From: Epichloe hybrida
Taxonomy: Eukaryota; Ascomycota; Sordariomycetes; Hypocreales; Clavicipitaceae
DNA length: 64,000 bases
Assembly (NCBI GenBank): GCA_019022495.1
Contig: JAFEKR010000039.1
Coordinates: forward strand, 360,001 to 424,000
Reading direction: 5' to 3'
Shown here: in pieces, positions 12,623-22,125 of the stretch
Position numbering within the stretch: the first letter of the stretch is position 1
Layout: each line of letters opens with the position of its first letter
The notes under the pieces: model-generated
What the model saw: the letters and a program-made list of their open reading frames with translations, nothing else
Told to the model about the DNA's origin: nothing
The model's database searches: none
Made by a program: the position numbers and the translations under genes

Positions 12623-15494
12623 CTAGAACTTCTCTCTTTTAATATAATTATTAACACGTAATATTAATTATAGAAATAGAAAAAGAAAGATAGATTAAGA
12701 ATGTAATTAACAGGGGATATAAGGAAAAGAACTCATAGCCTATCTAGGCATATAGTTGCTAATAAAAGGGAAATAATAATCTCACTTAGCCTATAAGCCT
12801 ATATAAGGATAAGTAAGTCCTTCTAAATCCCTTTTTTTCCTTAAAATAACACATATACTATACCTTAGCGCATATACAATATCTTCCTCCTTCTTAGTAA
12901 CACCTTTATTCTCCTACACACCACTATTAATTTCTATAGTCTACTAGGAGGGCCTAGTAGGCTAGCGTGGTTATAGCCACTAGGGATATTAACTACAGGG
13001 GCGTAAATCCCCTATATATTACTATCTTATCCCTATGGCTATCCTCCTAGAGGATTACCTTTTCCTCTTACTATATATATATTACACGTAGGTAACCTAT
13101 CCCTCTATCTAGATAGTTATCTAGTTAGTTAAGATAAAGCTCTTAAGGGCCTTATTAGGTAATGCCTTTATAAAGGTATTAGCTAGGTTATTCTCTCCAT
13201 TAATCCATTAGATCTTGTAGAGTTCTTAGCGTTTATATAACTATTAAAGGGCTATAATATCGATTATTAGGCGTTTCTCCTTTATTATACTAAGCTTAAT
13301 AAGGCACTTATATAAGGAGTATGAATCTGTATATATAATAACTAGGATCTTTAGGAGCTTTAGTTAGTTAGTAACTAAGTTTAGGGTAGTTATAATTATA
13401 TAGGCTATATTAACACTAGCTACTATACTATAGACTTCTAAGGCAAGCACGCTTCGCGTGACTCTCTTACTCTTTGTTAAGCTAAAGTGTATAATATTAC
13501 CTTTAATTATAAACTTACTATTAGTATAGTCTTTATTTACTAGGATAAGTATATATCCTAGTTATAAGGATAGGTCCTAGTTATTAGTAAAGAATCTATC
13601 TATAAAGGTAAAGAGCTTCGCCTTCTTAAGGTTAATTAGGATAAATATTAGACCTCTCTCTAGGTAATCTATCTGCTACTTTAGGCAGTAATTAAGGGCT
13701 TTTATATCCTCTAGGGTTAGCTCCTAGTGTTATATAGTAATAGATAGGTTAAAGCAAGCCTTTAGTTAGTAGATTAAGGTAATGTAAGCGCCTCAGGCCC
13801 TCTGCTTAATATATTTACGCTTTAAGTTAGTTATTAGAACTAACTCTAACTTATTACTCTACCCTTTTTACTAGATCTTAATAGTATTATTCTCTAGCAA
13901 GATAATACTACTATTAAACATAAGAGAGTAGTCCTAAGTTAGGAATTACTTTAGCTTTACATTAAAGCTTACTATAGTAATCTAGGTCTCTTCCTTCTTA
14001 GAGAACTTCTTGTCTAAGAGGCTAATTATATTGTTAGTCTATATTCTAACGCAGGTAAAGTCAGGGCTTTCCTTTATAATTATAAGCAAATAGGGATTAT
14101 ATATAGAGGTTTCTATCTAGAGGTTCTCTCTATAATACTTATAATACATAACCCACTAGTGTGTTCCTACTTTTACAAGCCTGTAGAGAGATTTTATAAC
14201 CCTTAAGATTATACTAGGCGGGTAGAGATACTATATCTAAATTAGTAAGCGCGCTAGGATTAGCCGCTCTAGTAATATACAGGCCTATATATAAGCCTAA
14301 TAGATATCTCTTAGCTAGATAAGGAATTTCCTTAATCTTATTAATAGGGCTATTACAAGGATAAGATATTAGCTTATATATTAAATTATTAGGGCCTATG
14401 TGAGAATAGCCTATTTCCCTTTATTCTTATACCCTTAGATTATAAGGCATGACTTTTTGTAAGGTTCTGTTATCTTACCCTTAATCTTATTAATAATCTA
14501 GGAATTAAAGATTTGAATTCCACTATGTTCTTCCTTGTTAAACATAATAAATTTAAACACACCTTACTTAATTAGAGCATTAATTTCCGCTTTTATTAAT
14601 AGCTTAAAAGGTTTACTAGGGGTCTTAATAATTCCTTCGTTATGTAGCTTAATTATAAGAGCTAGGTTACTATGTTCTTTCGCTAATAGGAAGGTATTAG
14701 CACCTTAAGGTATTATAGGAGGGTTCTTCCGTGGCCTTCTACGTCCTTGCCTTAGTGGTATTAGTAGCACTATATTCTTATTATAGGCCTCTTACCCTTT
14801 TTCTCCTTTCTCTTTACTAGGCTTTACTATTTTCTTTATACTAGGATTATTATAGTAAGGCTTAATAGATGTTAACCTAAAGGTCTTTAGGCCTCTAGGT
14901 ATATTAAGTGTATAGCTTTCTCTAGTAATTACTAGTAGCTTATATAGACCTAACTATCCCTTACCTTCTTACTAGACCTTAACCTTTAATCTAAGCAGTA
15001 AGCTAAGGGTCTTTAAGGTGTCTAGGCTATTGTGTTTAGTAAGGGCCTTATTAACCTTCTAGATAGCGTGGAGTCTCTTAATCTCTTTAGTAGCCTTCTA
15101 TACTATAATTACATGCTATGTAATATTAGGCAATAGTAGGGACTTATTTATTATATATAGGTAGGCTCTAAAGATAAGGAGGGTTAGGATAAGGCTATTA
15201 GGGCCTGTGGTATTATTTAGGGCCTTAATTACTATTTAAAGGGTAATAGGTTCTAGTGTTATAGGGCATTTACGTCTAATTATATTATAGGCTCTTTAGA
15301 GTAGCTTATAATACCTTTTAACCTTCCCTATGCTATAGTATACCTTAATAGGGACTTTCTTAATTAAAATTAAAATTAAGGCTACAAATTATTTAAATTT
15401 ATTACTATAGAAGTTTGTTCTAGTGTCTGTGATAATAAAGTCTAGGGGGCCTAGGTAAGCATTAATCTAGTATATTTAGAGGGCTTCCTAGGTT
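12623..15494 (-). pseudogene. Copia G2 pol relic: end of integrase, RT, RNase H
   Basis: On the minus strand from right to left: an integrase core piece at about 15,395-15,490 reads INAYLGPLDFIITDTRTNFY, matching the L1 integrase. RT begins near 14,470-14,600 with VFKFIMFNKEEHSGIQIFN and an IKGKITEPYKKS-like stretch. An RNase H-like region lies at about 13,430-13,650, including the KRVTR-type block. In-frame stops are scattered throughout, mostly TAG from TGG. The 3' untranslated part up to the LTR (about 12,623-13,100) has no recognised content beyond the purine tract. Confidence 0.75.
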
Positions 15495-15499
15495 GTTTT

Positions 15500-15566
15500 T
15501 GTTAAAATATATAAGGCTTTGTAATCCTAGGTTCAGTCGGATCGGTCCACTCTTTTGATTTCAACA
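15500..15566 (+). repeat. TRIM terminal direct repeat, left copy
   Basis: 67 bp, TGTTAAAATATATAAGG...GATTTCAACA. It differs from the right copy at one visible position (GGTCCACT versus GGTTCACT), a C/T difference. Confidence 0.9.
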
Positions 15567-15580
15567 GGTTATGAGCCCGG
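15567..15580 (+). promoter_or_regulatory. Primer-binding site of the plus-strand Copia
   Basis: GGTTATGAGCCCGG follows directly after the repeat end CAACA. It is complementary to the anticodon arm (loop CUCAUAA) of a methionine initiator-type tRNA. Half-tRNA priming at that position is known from Drosophila copia. The same site follows the 5' LTR of copy 2 at 34,447. Confidence 0.7.
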
Positions 15581-15623
15581 CTCTATCACTATAGATTCCT
15601 TTTAGGTCACTTTGTGTACGATT

Positions 15624-15864
15624 ACAGAAGACTTCCCTTCTATAAAAAAGGAAGGACCTGCGAGAAAGAAGTTTTTTTCCCTTCTATAAAAAGGAATTAA
15701 TTGTGGCTACAGAAGACTTCCCTTCTATAAAAAAGGAAGGATTCGCGAGATAGAAGCTTTTTCCCTTCTATAAAAAGGAATAAATTTCAAATACAGAAGA
15801 CTTCCCTTCTATAAAAAAGGAAGGACCCGCGAGATAGAAGCTTTTCCCTTCTATAAAAAGGAAA
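15624..15864 (+). repeat. Three tandem hairpin-forming leader repeats in Copia 5' UTR
   Basis: Units start at 15,624, 15,719 and 15,793 (95, 74 and about 72 bp). Each begins ACAGAAGACTTCCCTTCTAT and contains CCTTCTATAAAAAAGGAAGG, which can fold on itself, then GCGAGA-AGAAG, then a second CCCTTCTATAAAAAGG copy. The last unit ends just before the gag ATG at 15,865. The same triplet occurs in copy 2 (34,504-34,740). Confidence 0.85.
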
Positions 15865-18800
15865 ATGGATACTAAAGGAAAGGGAAAGGGACCTGTTATC
15901 CCTGACCCTAGTGCGTAAGAGGTTCTAAATAACCAGCTAAAAGAGCAGGCTATTAAGCAACAAGCAACTATAGACCAGTTATTAGAGAAGCTAGAAAGCC
16001 TATCTATAACTGTAAATAGTCGTATGGAGGGTGTGGAATCTGATAAGCCCGCTAGTCAGCAGCAAGATTAGCAGCCTGTTCAAGAAAATCAAGCTGAATC
16101 TAGCTCTGTACAAGCAACCTTTAATAATTCAATTATTAAGGAATTTAATAAAAGGGTTTATAGTTTTCCAGAGACTGCTAGGCTTAAAGGAGCTGAAAAT
16201 TTCGAACAATGGAAACAAGCCCTAACTATCTAATTTAGAGCTTTAGGCATGCCTAATTTTCTAGATAATCCGGAGAGTTCTAGGGCGCTAGGGGATCTAG
16301 ATTAAGCTATTATCCTTATGTTACTAAGGGATAGTTGTACAGAAGGACCCTAAGCCGCTATAACTTGGCAAAAATCACCTGAAGAAGCCTATAATTTACT
16401 TGTAAGGCAATATTCACATAGCGTTGAAATCCAGAGGGGGTCCCTATATTCAGAATTTCATAACCTGAATTTTCAAGAGTTTAAGGGGACTCTAGAGTCC
16501 TTTAATGCAGTCTTTAATAATCTACTAGCTAGATTATCGATTTCAGGGGTCCTGATTGCTCCGATAGATCAGGTTAATTAATATCTTTAATCCCTAAAAT
16601 CAACCTTCCCTCAGTGGGCTGAGAGGCAACGATTCAGCATGCGTACGAATAGGGCTATAGGGGCTCCCCTAGATGCCCTAAATCTTCAATTCTTGATGGC
16701 AGACCTTCTAGCAGAACAGAGGGATAAATCATCTACGGTATCCAAAGCCCTGAATTATAGGGCTAAAAACCTTGAAAAGGGTGCCAAAGAAAAAGAAAAG
16801 GCCCCTAAGGATTAGAAGAACAAAGGAGGCTCTGAAGAAAATAAGGGCTCTTCTAATTCTAATTCTTCTTCTAATAAGAAGAAGAAGAAGAAGCAAAAAG
16901 GTCAAAAATCAGATAAAAAGGATAATAAAGAGACCTCTAGAGAGGGATCTTTTATGCTAGGAAATTACAACCTTTCTAACGGTGCTCTTAAACCATACAA
17001 GAAGCCTAGCCTTCATAAGACTAGTTATAAGAGCTCTAGTGATAGTAGCTCTGATTCTAGCTCTAGTGAATCGGATGATGAAAATCAAGAAATTAAAACC
17101 TTAAATGGTTTTAATTATTACAGCAAAGACATGAAAAAGGCCCTATTATATGATACAGGTTCAACTGTACATATTGTTAATTCTAGGGAGGTCTTTAGGG
17201 ATTATACCCCCTATAAAAAGGGGGAATCCGACCCTATTATAACTGGTGGTAGCCCTATTTACGCTAAGGGTCACGGTAGTGCTGCTTTTGAGGTCTTATA
17301 TCAAAAGAATCCTAATAAATATAGGACCTTAGTGCTTAAAGATGCGCTATATTTTCCTCAGCTTGATGTTAATATAGTTAGTGGACTTACGCACTATATA
17401 TCTGGTGGTTGCCTTATAAAAAACCTACTTTATCTTAAAGATAGGTCTTGTATTGCAACCTTAGATATAGAAAAACATGGTTTTTTCTTTTACGTTAAAA
17501 ACCAATCTACGCCAAAGTTATCTAAAGGGCCCTGTAATAACTCTCATTACATCCGACCTTTTACCTACGCCACTTTTAAGGGTCATAGTTACCTTATAGA
17601 GGTTTAAATTCCCTCTAAAAAGCCGGATTGGGCTTCTGATTTAGACGAAATTAACGAGAATGATGATAATATTGAAGAAATCGTACGGGATGATTTAGGG
17701 GAATTAGTCCCTTCTTCTTCGCCTATAGCCCCAGGTTAGGTCCCTTATAAATCTAAGGAAATAGATTTAGGGGTGTTAGAGGGCCCTAGTGGAGGAAAAG
17801 GGTCCCTAATACCTCTCCAAGAGGCCTGTGGTTCTCAAGGGGCCCAGCAGGGGACTAGTGAAGAGGGCCCTAGTCTAGATCCTAATTCAGACCCTAAGGA
17901 TCTTCAATATCAACGGTTGTTAGAACTAGCTGGCCTATGGCATGTACGATTAGGGCACCTAGGTCTTCCTTTGCTAAAGAAAACTAGCCTTATAACTAAA
18001 GGAATCCCTGATTTTTCTAAAATTAAGGATAAGGATTTTAGATGTATTGCTTGTGATCAATCTAAGGCAGTTAGAAGACCTAGGAAATTAGCTATCCCTA
18101 ACCCCCCAAGAGCTCTAGATTGAATAGAGGGGGATACGCTAAAAATCAGTCCTACGCCGTACAATAAACACTCAATTTGCTTATTTTTAGTTGATTAAAA
18201 GACTAGATATAAGTGAGTTATCTTATTACCTAATAAGGAAGGCCCAACTGTTTATAAGGCTATCAAAGGCTTCTTCAGAGGGCTTAAAAATCAACTAGGT
18301 CAATATCCTAGGCACCTTCACTTCGATGGGGGCCAGGAAATCGATTCTAGTTGTCAAGCTTGGTTAAATTCTAAAGGGATCAAATTTACGACTTCTAGTC
18401 CCTATATCCATGAGCAAAATGGATTAGCAGAACGTTCAATTCGTACTATTCTAGATCGATTAAGGGCTACTATCCAGTGGGCAAAATTACCGTTATTTTT
18501 ATGGTGTTTTGTATTACCTGTAGTTGTTAACCTAGTTAATATAACTGCTAATACCACTAAGGATGAAAGCCCTGAACAGCTGCTATCTAGGGAGCTAAAT
18601 CAGCCTTATACAACTGATATTAGCAGTATTAGAGCTATAGGATCTCACTGTGAGATTCTAATCCCCCCGGAAAAACGACCTAAAGCCCAGAAGTTAGCAG
18701 CTAGGACTATCCCTGGAAGGCTTTTAGCTACACTAGGTTCCAACACCTACCTAGTGTACATCCCCTCTAAAAGGCTAGTTACAAAGACTAGCTTTATTAA

Positions 18801-20829
18801 GATTATAGAACCTATAGGCCCTGTTTCTAAAGGCTTACCTAGGATTTCTATAGGGGATAACCCTTTAGAGGGGGAAAATGATCTAGAAAATGAAAATCAA
18901 CAATATCTAGACCAAGGTTCAAAGGATTATCCTATAGACAACATAGGTATCCCTGTAGGTCAAGAAAAACCACCTACAAGCCCCAAAGAACCCCCTAAAG
19001 CCTTAATTCCAGCGGATCCCATGCAGGCGCAGCCTACAACCCAACCAGGAAATCAGATTTCGACTTCGGACCTCGATTTTGACAAAATTATCGATTTCGA
19101 CCCTAATATCGACCCTATGGATGTTGATATTAGTTCCCCTTCTTCTCTAGATTTCATAAAAGAAATCTGCTTTAAGGTACAGGAGAAGCTAAAGGAAAAG
19201 AATCCTATTAGCCCCAAGCCTAAGACCTAGAAGCAGGCTATATCTAGCCCTGAAAGGGATAAATAGATAGAAGCCACGTATAAGGAATACGAACAGCTTC
19301 TAAAGGCTAGTACTTTTAAATTTATAGGGAAAGATCAAATCCCTAAGGGCCGAAAAGTACTAAAGAATAGGCTTGTTTATAAGCTTAAAAAGGATAAAGA
19401 AAATAATCCTTTAAAATATAAGGCTTAACTCGTTACTAAGGGATTTATGCAAATCAAAGGCCTAGATTACCTAGAGACCTTCGCTACCACAAGCATTCCC
19501 CCTAGCTAGAGGATTTTATTAGCCCTAGCGGCTTAGAATAACTAGGAAATCAAACAAATCAATTTTATAGGAGCTTTTCTTAATAGTAAGCTACAACAAC
19601 AGATTTATATAGTTATTCCAGAAGGGTTTATTGAATTCCTTAAGGCAAATCCTAAACTAGCTAAATTAGCTAGAAGTTTTGGCTAGAAACCTTCTAAAGA
19701 TCAAGTAATTTTATTACAGAAGTCTTTATACGGCCTAAAACAAAGCTCAAGGGAATGGCAACAAGCGCTAATATTAGTGCTTAAATCCTTAGGATTTAAC
19801 CCTTTAATATCTAACCTAGCTATCTTCTTTAATCCTTCAACCAAAACCTTCATCATTACGTACGTTAATGACTGTCTTCTAATTAGACCGGATTTATCTT
19901 ATATCCAAAGGCTTAAAAAGGAACTTCATAAAGTCTATCCAATAGAAGATAGGGGGCCTGCTGAATTCTTCTTAGGGGTTCAAATCGTACGAGATAGGCC
20001 TAATAGAATACTAAAAATTCATCAATCTTAGTATATATTAGAAGCCTTAAAACGATTTAATATGCTAGATAGTAAGCCTATTAGCATACCTCTTCAGCTA
20101 GGCGTTTTAGCTACGCAGACAACTAAGCTTTTAATAGCTAGCGAAATCAAGCTTTATCAGTGCATCATAGGGACTATAATGTACCTAATGTTGCTTACAA
20201 GGCCTGATACAGCTTTTACGCTATAGTGGTTATCTACTGCACTAGCTAGCCCTTATATAAAACACCTAAAAGCAGCTAAAAATCTGCTAAGGTATCTATT
20301 AGGGACTAGATTCCTTGCTATTATCTATAGGGGAGACCCTAAAGGGTTAGTTAGCAAAAGCCTAATAGGTTATTGCGATAGTGATTTTGCAGGGGATAAA
20401 AAGACCTCAAAATCAACCTATGCTTATCTATTTAAGCTAGCTGGCGGACCTATTAGCTAGAAATCAAAGAAAGCTAGTACAATAGCTCTATCAACACTAG
20501 AAGCTGAAGCTAATGCTATCTGCGAGACCTTCCGGGAGCTTCAGTGGCTTCAGGGCTTATTTAAGGAGCTAAAAACCCCTATTTCTCCCCCTATCCAGAT
20601 ATATTGCGATAATCAAGGCGCTATAACTACTGCTTATAACCCTGCTTTACATAGTCGTACAAAGCATACATTACTAAAGTTTAACTATATTAGGCAACAG
20701 GTTTTAGAGGGTTTAGCTAAGATCGAATATCTAGATACGAAGTCAATGCCTGCAGATAGTCTTACGAAACCTCTTTCTAGACCTCTTCATCAGGCTTTTA
20801 TTAAGCTTTTAGGGCTTAATAATTATTAA
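15865..20829 (+). pseudogene. Copia copy 1 gag-pol polyprotein, single frame with in-frame stops
   Basis: From ATG 15,865 to TAA 20,829 there are 1,655 codons in one uninterrupted frame with no frameshift, broken only by about two dozen TAG/TAA/TGA codons. Gag comes first, with a Lys/Ser-rich end near 16,770-16,930. The protease has LLYDTGSTVHIVN (about 17,145-17,185). The integrase has the zinc-binding WHVRLGH...CIACDQSK (17,937-18,065), then the acidic triad region with HFDGGQE (about 18,322) and an E in NGLAERSIRT (about 18,420). RT has LYGLKQ and TYVNDCLLI (about 19,860), where YVDD has become YVND. RNase H has YCDSDFAGDKKTSKSTYAY and ALSTLEAEANAI. The order PR-INT-RT-RH is Copia. Stops are mainly CAG/CAA-to-TAG/TAA and TGG-to-TAG/TGA, as RIP gives. 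It is the least damaged polyprotein in the window. Confidence 0.93.
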
Positions 20830-21039
20830 ACTAACAACTAATTCCCTTCAATAGGGAACTAAAAACAACGTTAAAAAGGGAGCTATATTTAACAATAGCT
20901 AGGAATTCAAAAAGGGGGCTTTTTTCATATTTTCCTGTTTTTCCCTTTTATCTGTTATTATTAAAAGTTGTTAATTTTTCCCTATAGTCTTTTTGTACAC
21001 TTCTAATTGCTTTTAAATGTAATTCTTTTGTAGAGGGGG

Positions 21040-21863
21040 TGTTAAAAATAAGACCTATTTTTAGCCCTTTTCTAGTTAAAGAACCTTCTTATTACTAGCT
21101 TGCTTTGCAAGTCTGACAGCTGCACTGCAGCTGTCAACGGTCGCGAGGGCAGCTATCAATGGCTACGTCGCAGCTGTTAACAGCTGCGACCGACCGTGTG
21201 GATGACTAATTAGTCAATTGCGTTGTGGCTGCAAGTGTGGCCATAACCACGCTACTAGTAATTAGGTAAGCTAGGGTGATATAAGCTAGGGTGACGTAAG
21301 TAGGTTACCCTACACATAACTTACCCTATAGCTATCTTTGATAATGATTTTCTCTTTATCTAGAGGTCGTACAAAAGTTTCATATATAGTAAATTAAAGC
21401 TTGAAGATAGGGCTTTCTCTTTATACAAGGTTATTTTTTAGACTAAAAGTTAGTGCATACGGGTTACTAGCTAGTATGGTGGTGAGTCGATTTTTTGATT
21501 TTTGTATATAAATGAATTTTGCGGAAAATTAAAAGTGGCCTGTAAGACCCTGTTAGCGGCCCGGATCCACTAATACGGTTAGTAGGTCTATGAGAGGAAG
21601 AAGATCTTTTTAACTAGCTAGATAGCTAGTCCTCTTAACTAACAACAGCCGCATTGCCCGTACAACGTATCTAAAATCAATTCTATTACTCTATAAGATA
21701 TTATAAAAGTAATCTAAATTAAATTCTATTAGTTAATAACTGCTATAACCTTCCGTTACGTTACGTTAATTGATTTAACGTTGCAGCCCTATTAGTCCCT
21801 AACCGTAGAGCTTGCACCTGTATAGCTGTTGCTAGCTAGCAACTAGCTCCCTACATTTCAACA
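21040..21863 (+). repeat. 824-bp Copia LTR (3' LTR of copy 1)
   Basis: It starts TGTTAAAAATAAGACC right after a purine tract (AGAGGGGG, 21,032-21,039) and ends ATTTCAACA. Both LTRs of copy 2 are the same 824 bp once hAT-2 is removed. A cluster of CAGCTG-type palindromes lies at about 21,115-21,190. No matching LTR exists on the left side of this copy. Confidence 0.9.
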
Positions 21864-22053
21864 GGTTATAAGCCTGGTGGCGTAGTGGTTGTGGCTCACT
21901 GTAGCGTATTAGCCCGCCCACCATAGTGGAGCACTGCTTTGCGAGGTAAGGTTATGGGTTCGAACCCTGCCGAAAAAATAACTAAAGAAATTCAATTGCT
22001 AGTATAAGCCTAACCTCCAATAGGGCACTTTGGATATACAATTCCAGGGGGAG
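21864..22053 (+). other. TRIM internal region with tRNA-like Pol III promoter boxes
   Basis: 190 bp that begins with a PBS-like GGTTATAAGCCTGG and ends in a purine tract CCAGGGGGAG against the right terminal repeat. It contains TGGCGTAGTGG (21,878-21,888), an exact match to the tRNA A-box consensus, and GGTTCGAACCC (21,957-21,967), an exact match to the B-box consensus. An A-rich stretch follows at 21,972. The ~69-bp spacing is wider than in most tRNAs, and the predicted acceptor and T stems pair poorly, so a functional tRNA is unlikely. A tRNA-derived SINE caught inside a TRIM is an alternative reading. Confidence 0.65.
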
Positions 22054-22120
22054 TGTTAAAATATATAAGGCTTTGTAATCCTAGGTTCAGTCGGATCGGT
22101 TCACTCTTTTGATTTCAACA
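22054..22120 (+). repeat. TRIM terminal direct repeat, right copy
   Basis: 67 bp, 66 of which appear identical to the left copy. It is followed by the GTTTT target duplication and resumption of Copia G2. Confidence 0.9.
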
Positions 22121-22125
22121 GTTTT

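Larger units (their letters stand above)
15500..22120 (+). mobile_element. Composite element: TRIM-like retrotransposon containing a Copia internal region and one Copia LTR
   Basis: Two 67-bp direct repeats (15,500-15,566 and 22,054-22,120) bound the unit. A perfect 5-bp target duplication GTTTT (15,495-15,499 and 22,121-22,125) flanks it. Between them, in order, are a Copia PBS and internal region (15,567-21,039), one full 824-bp Copia LTR (21,040-21,863), a second PBS-like start with 190 bp of unrelated sequence (21,864-22,053), and a purine tract. A simple Copia would have 824-bp LTRs on both sides, as copy 2 does at 30,342-40,743. The 67-bp repeats share only their termini with that LTR (TGTTAAAA...ATTTCAACA). 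Confidence 0.85.

Noticed and set aside
16031..16225. 64-codon ORF and the 62-codon Lys/Arg-rich ORF at 16,772
   Set aside because: Both are out of frame with the 1,655-codon Copia polyprotein that spans them.
21864..21975. A functional tRNA gene
   Set aside because: A and B boxes match, but spacing is long and acceptor and T-stem pairing is poor; treated as tRNA-like only.
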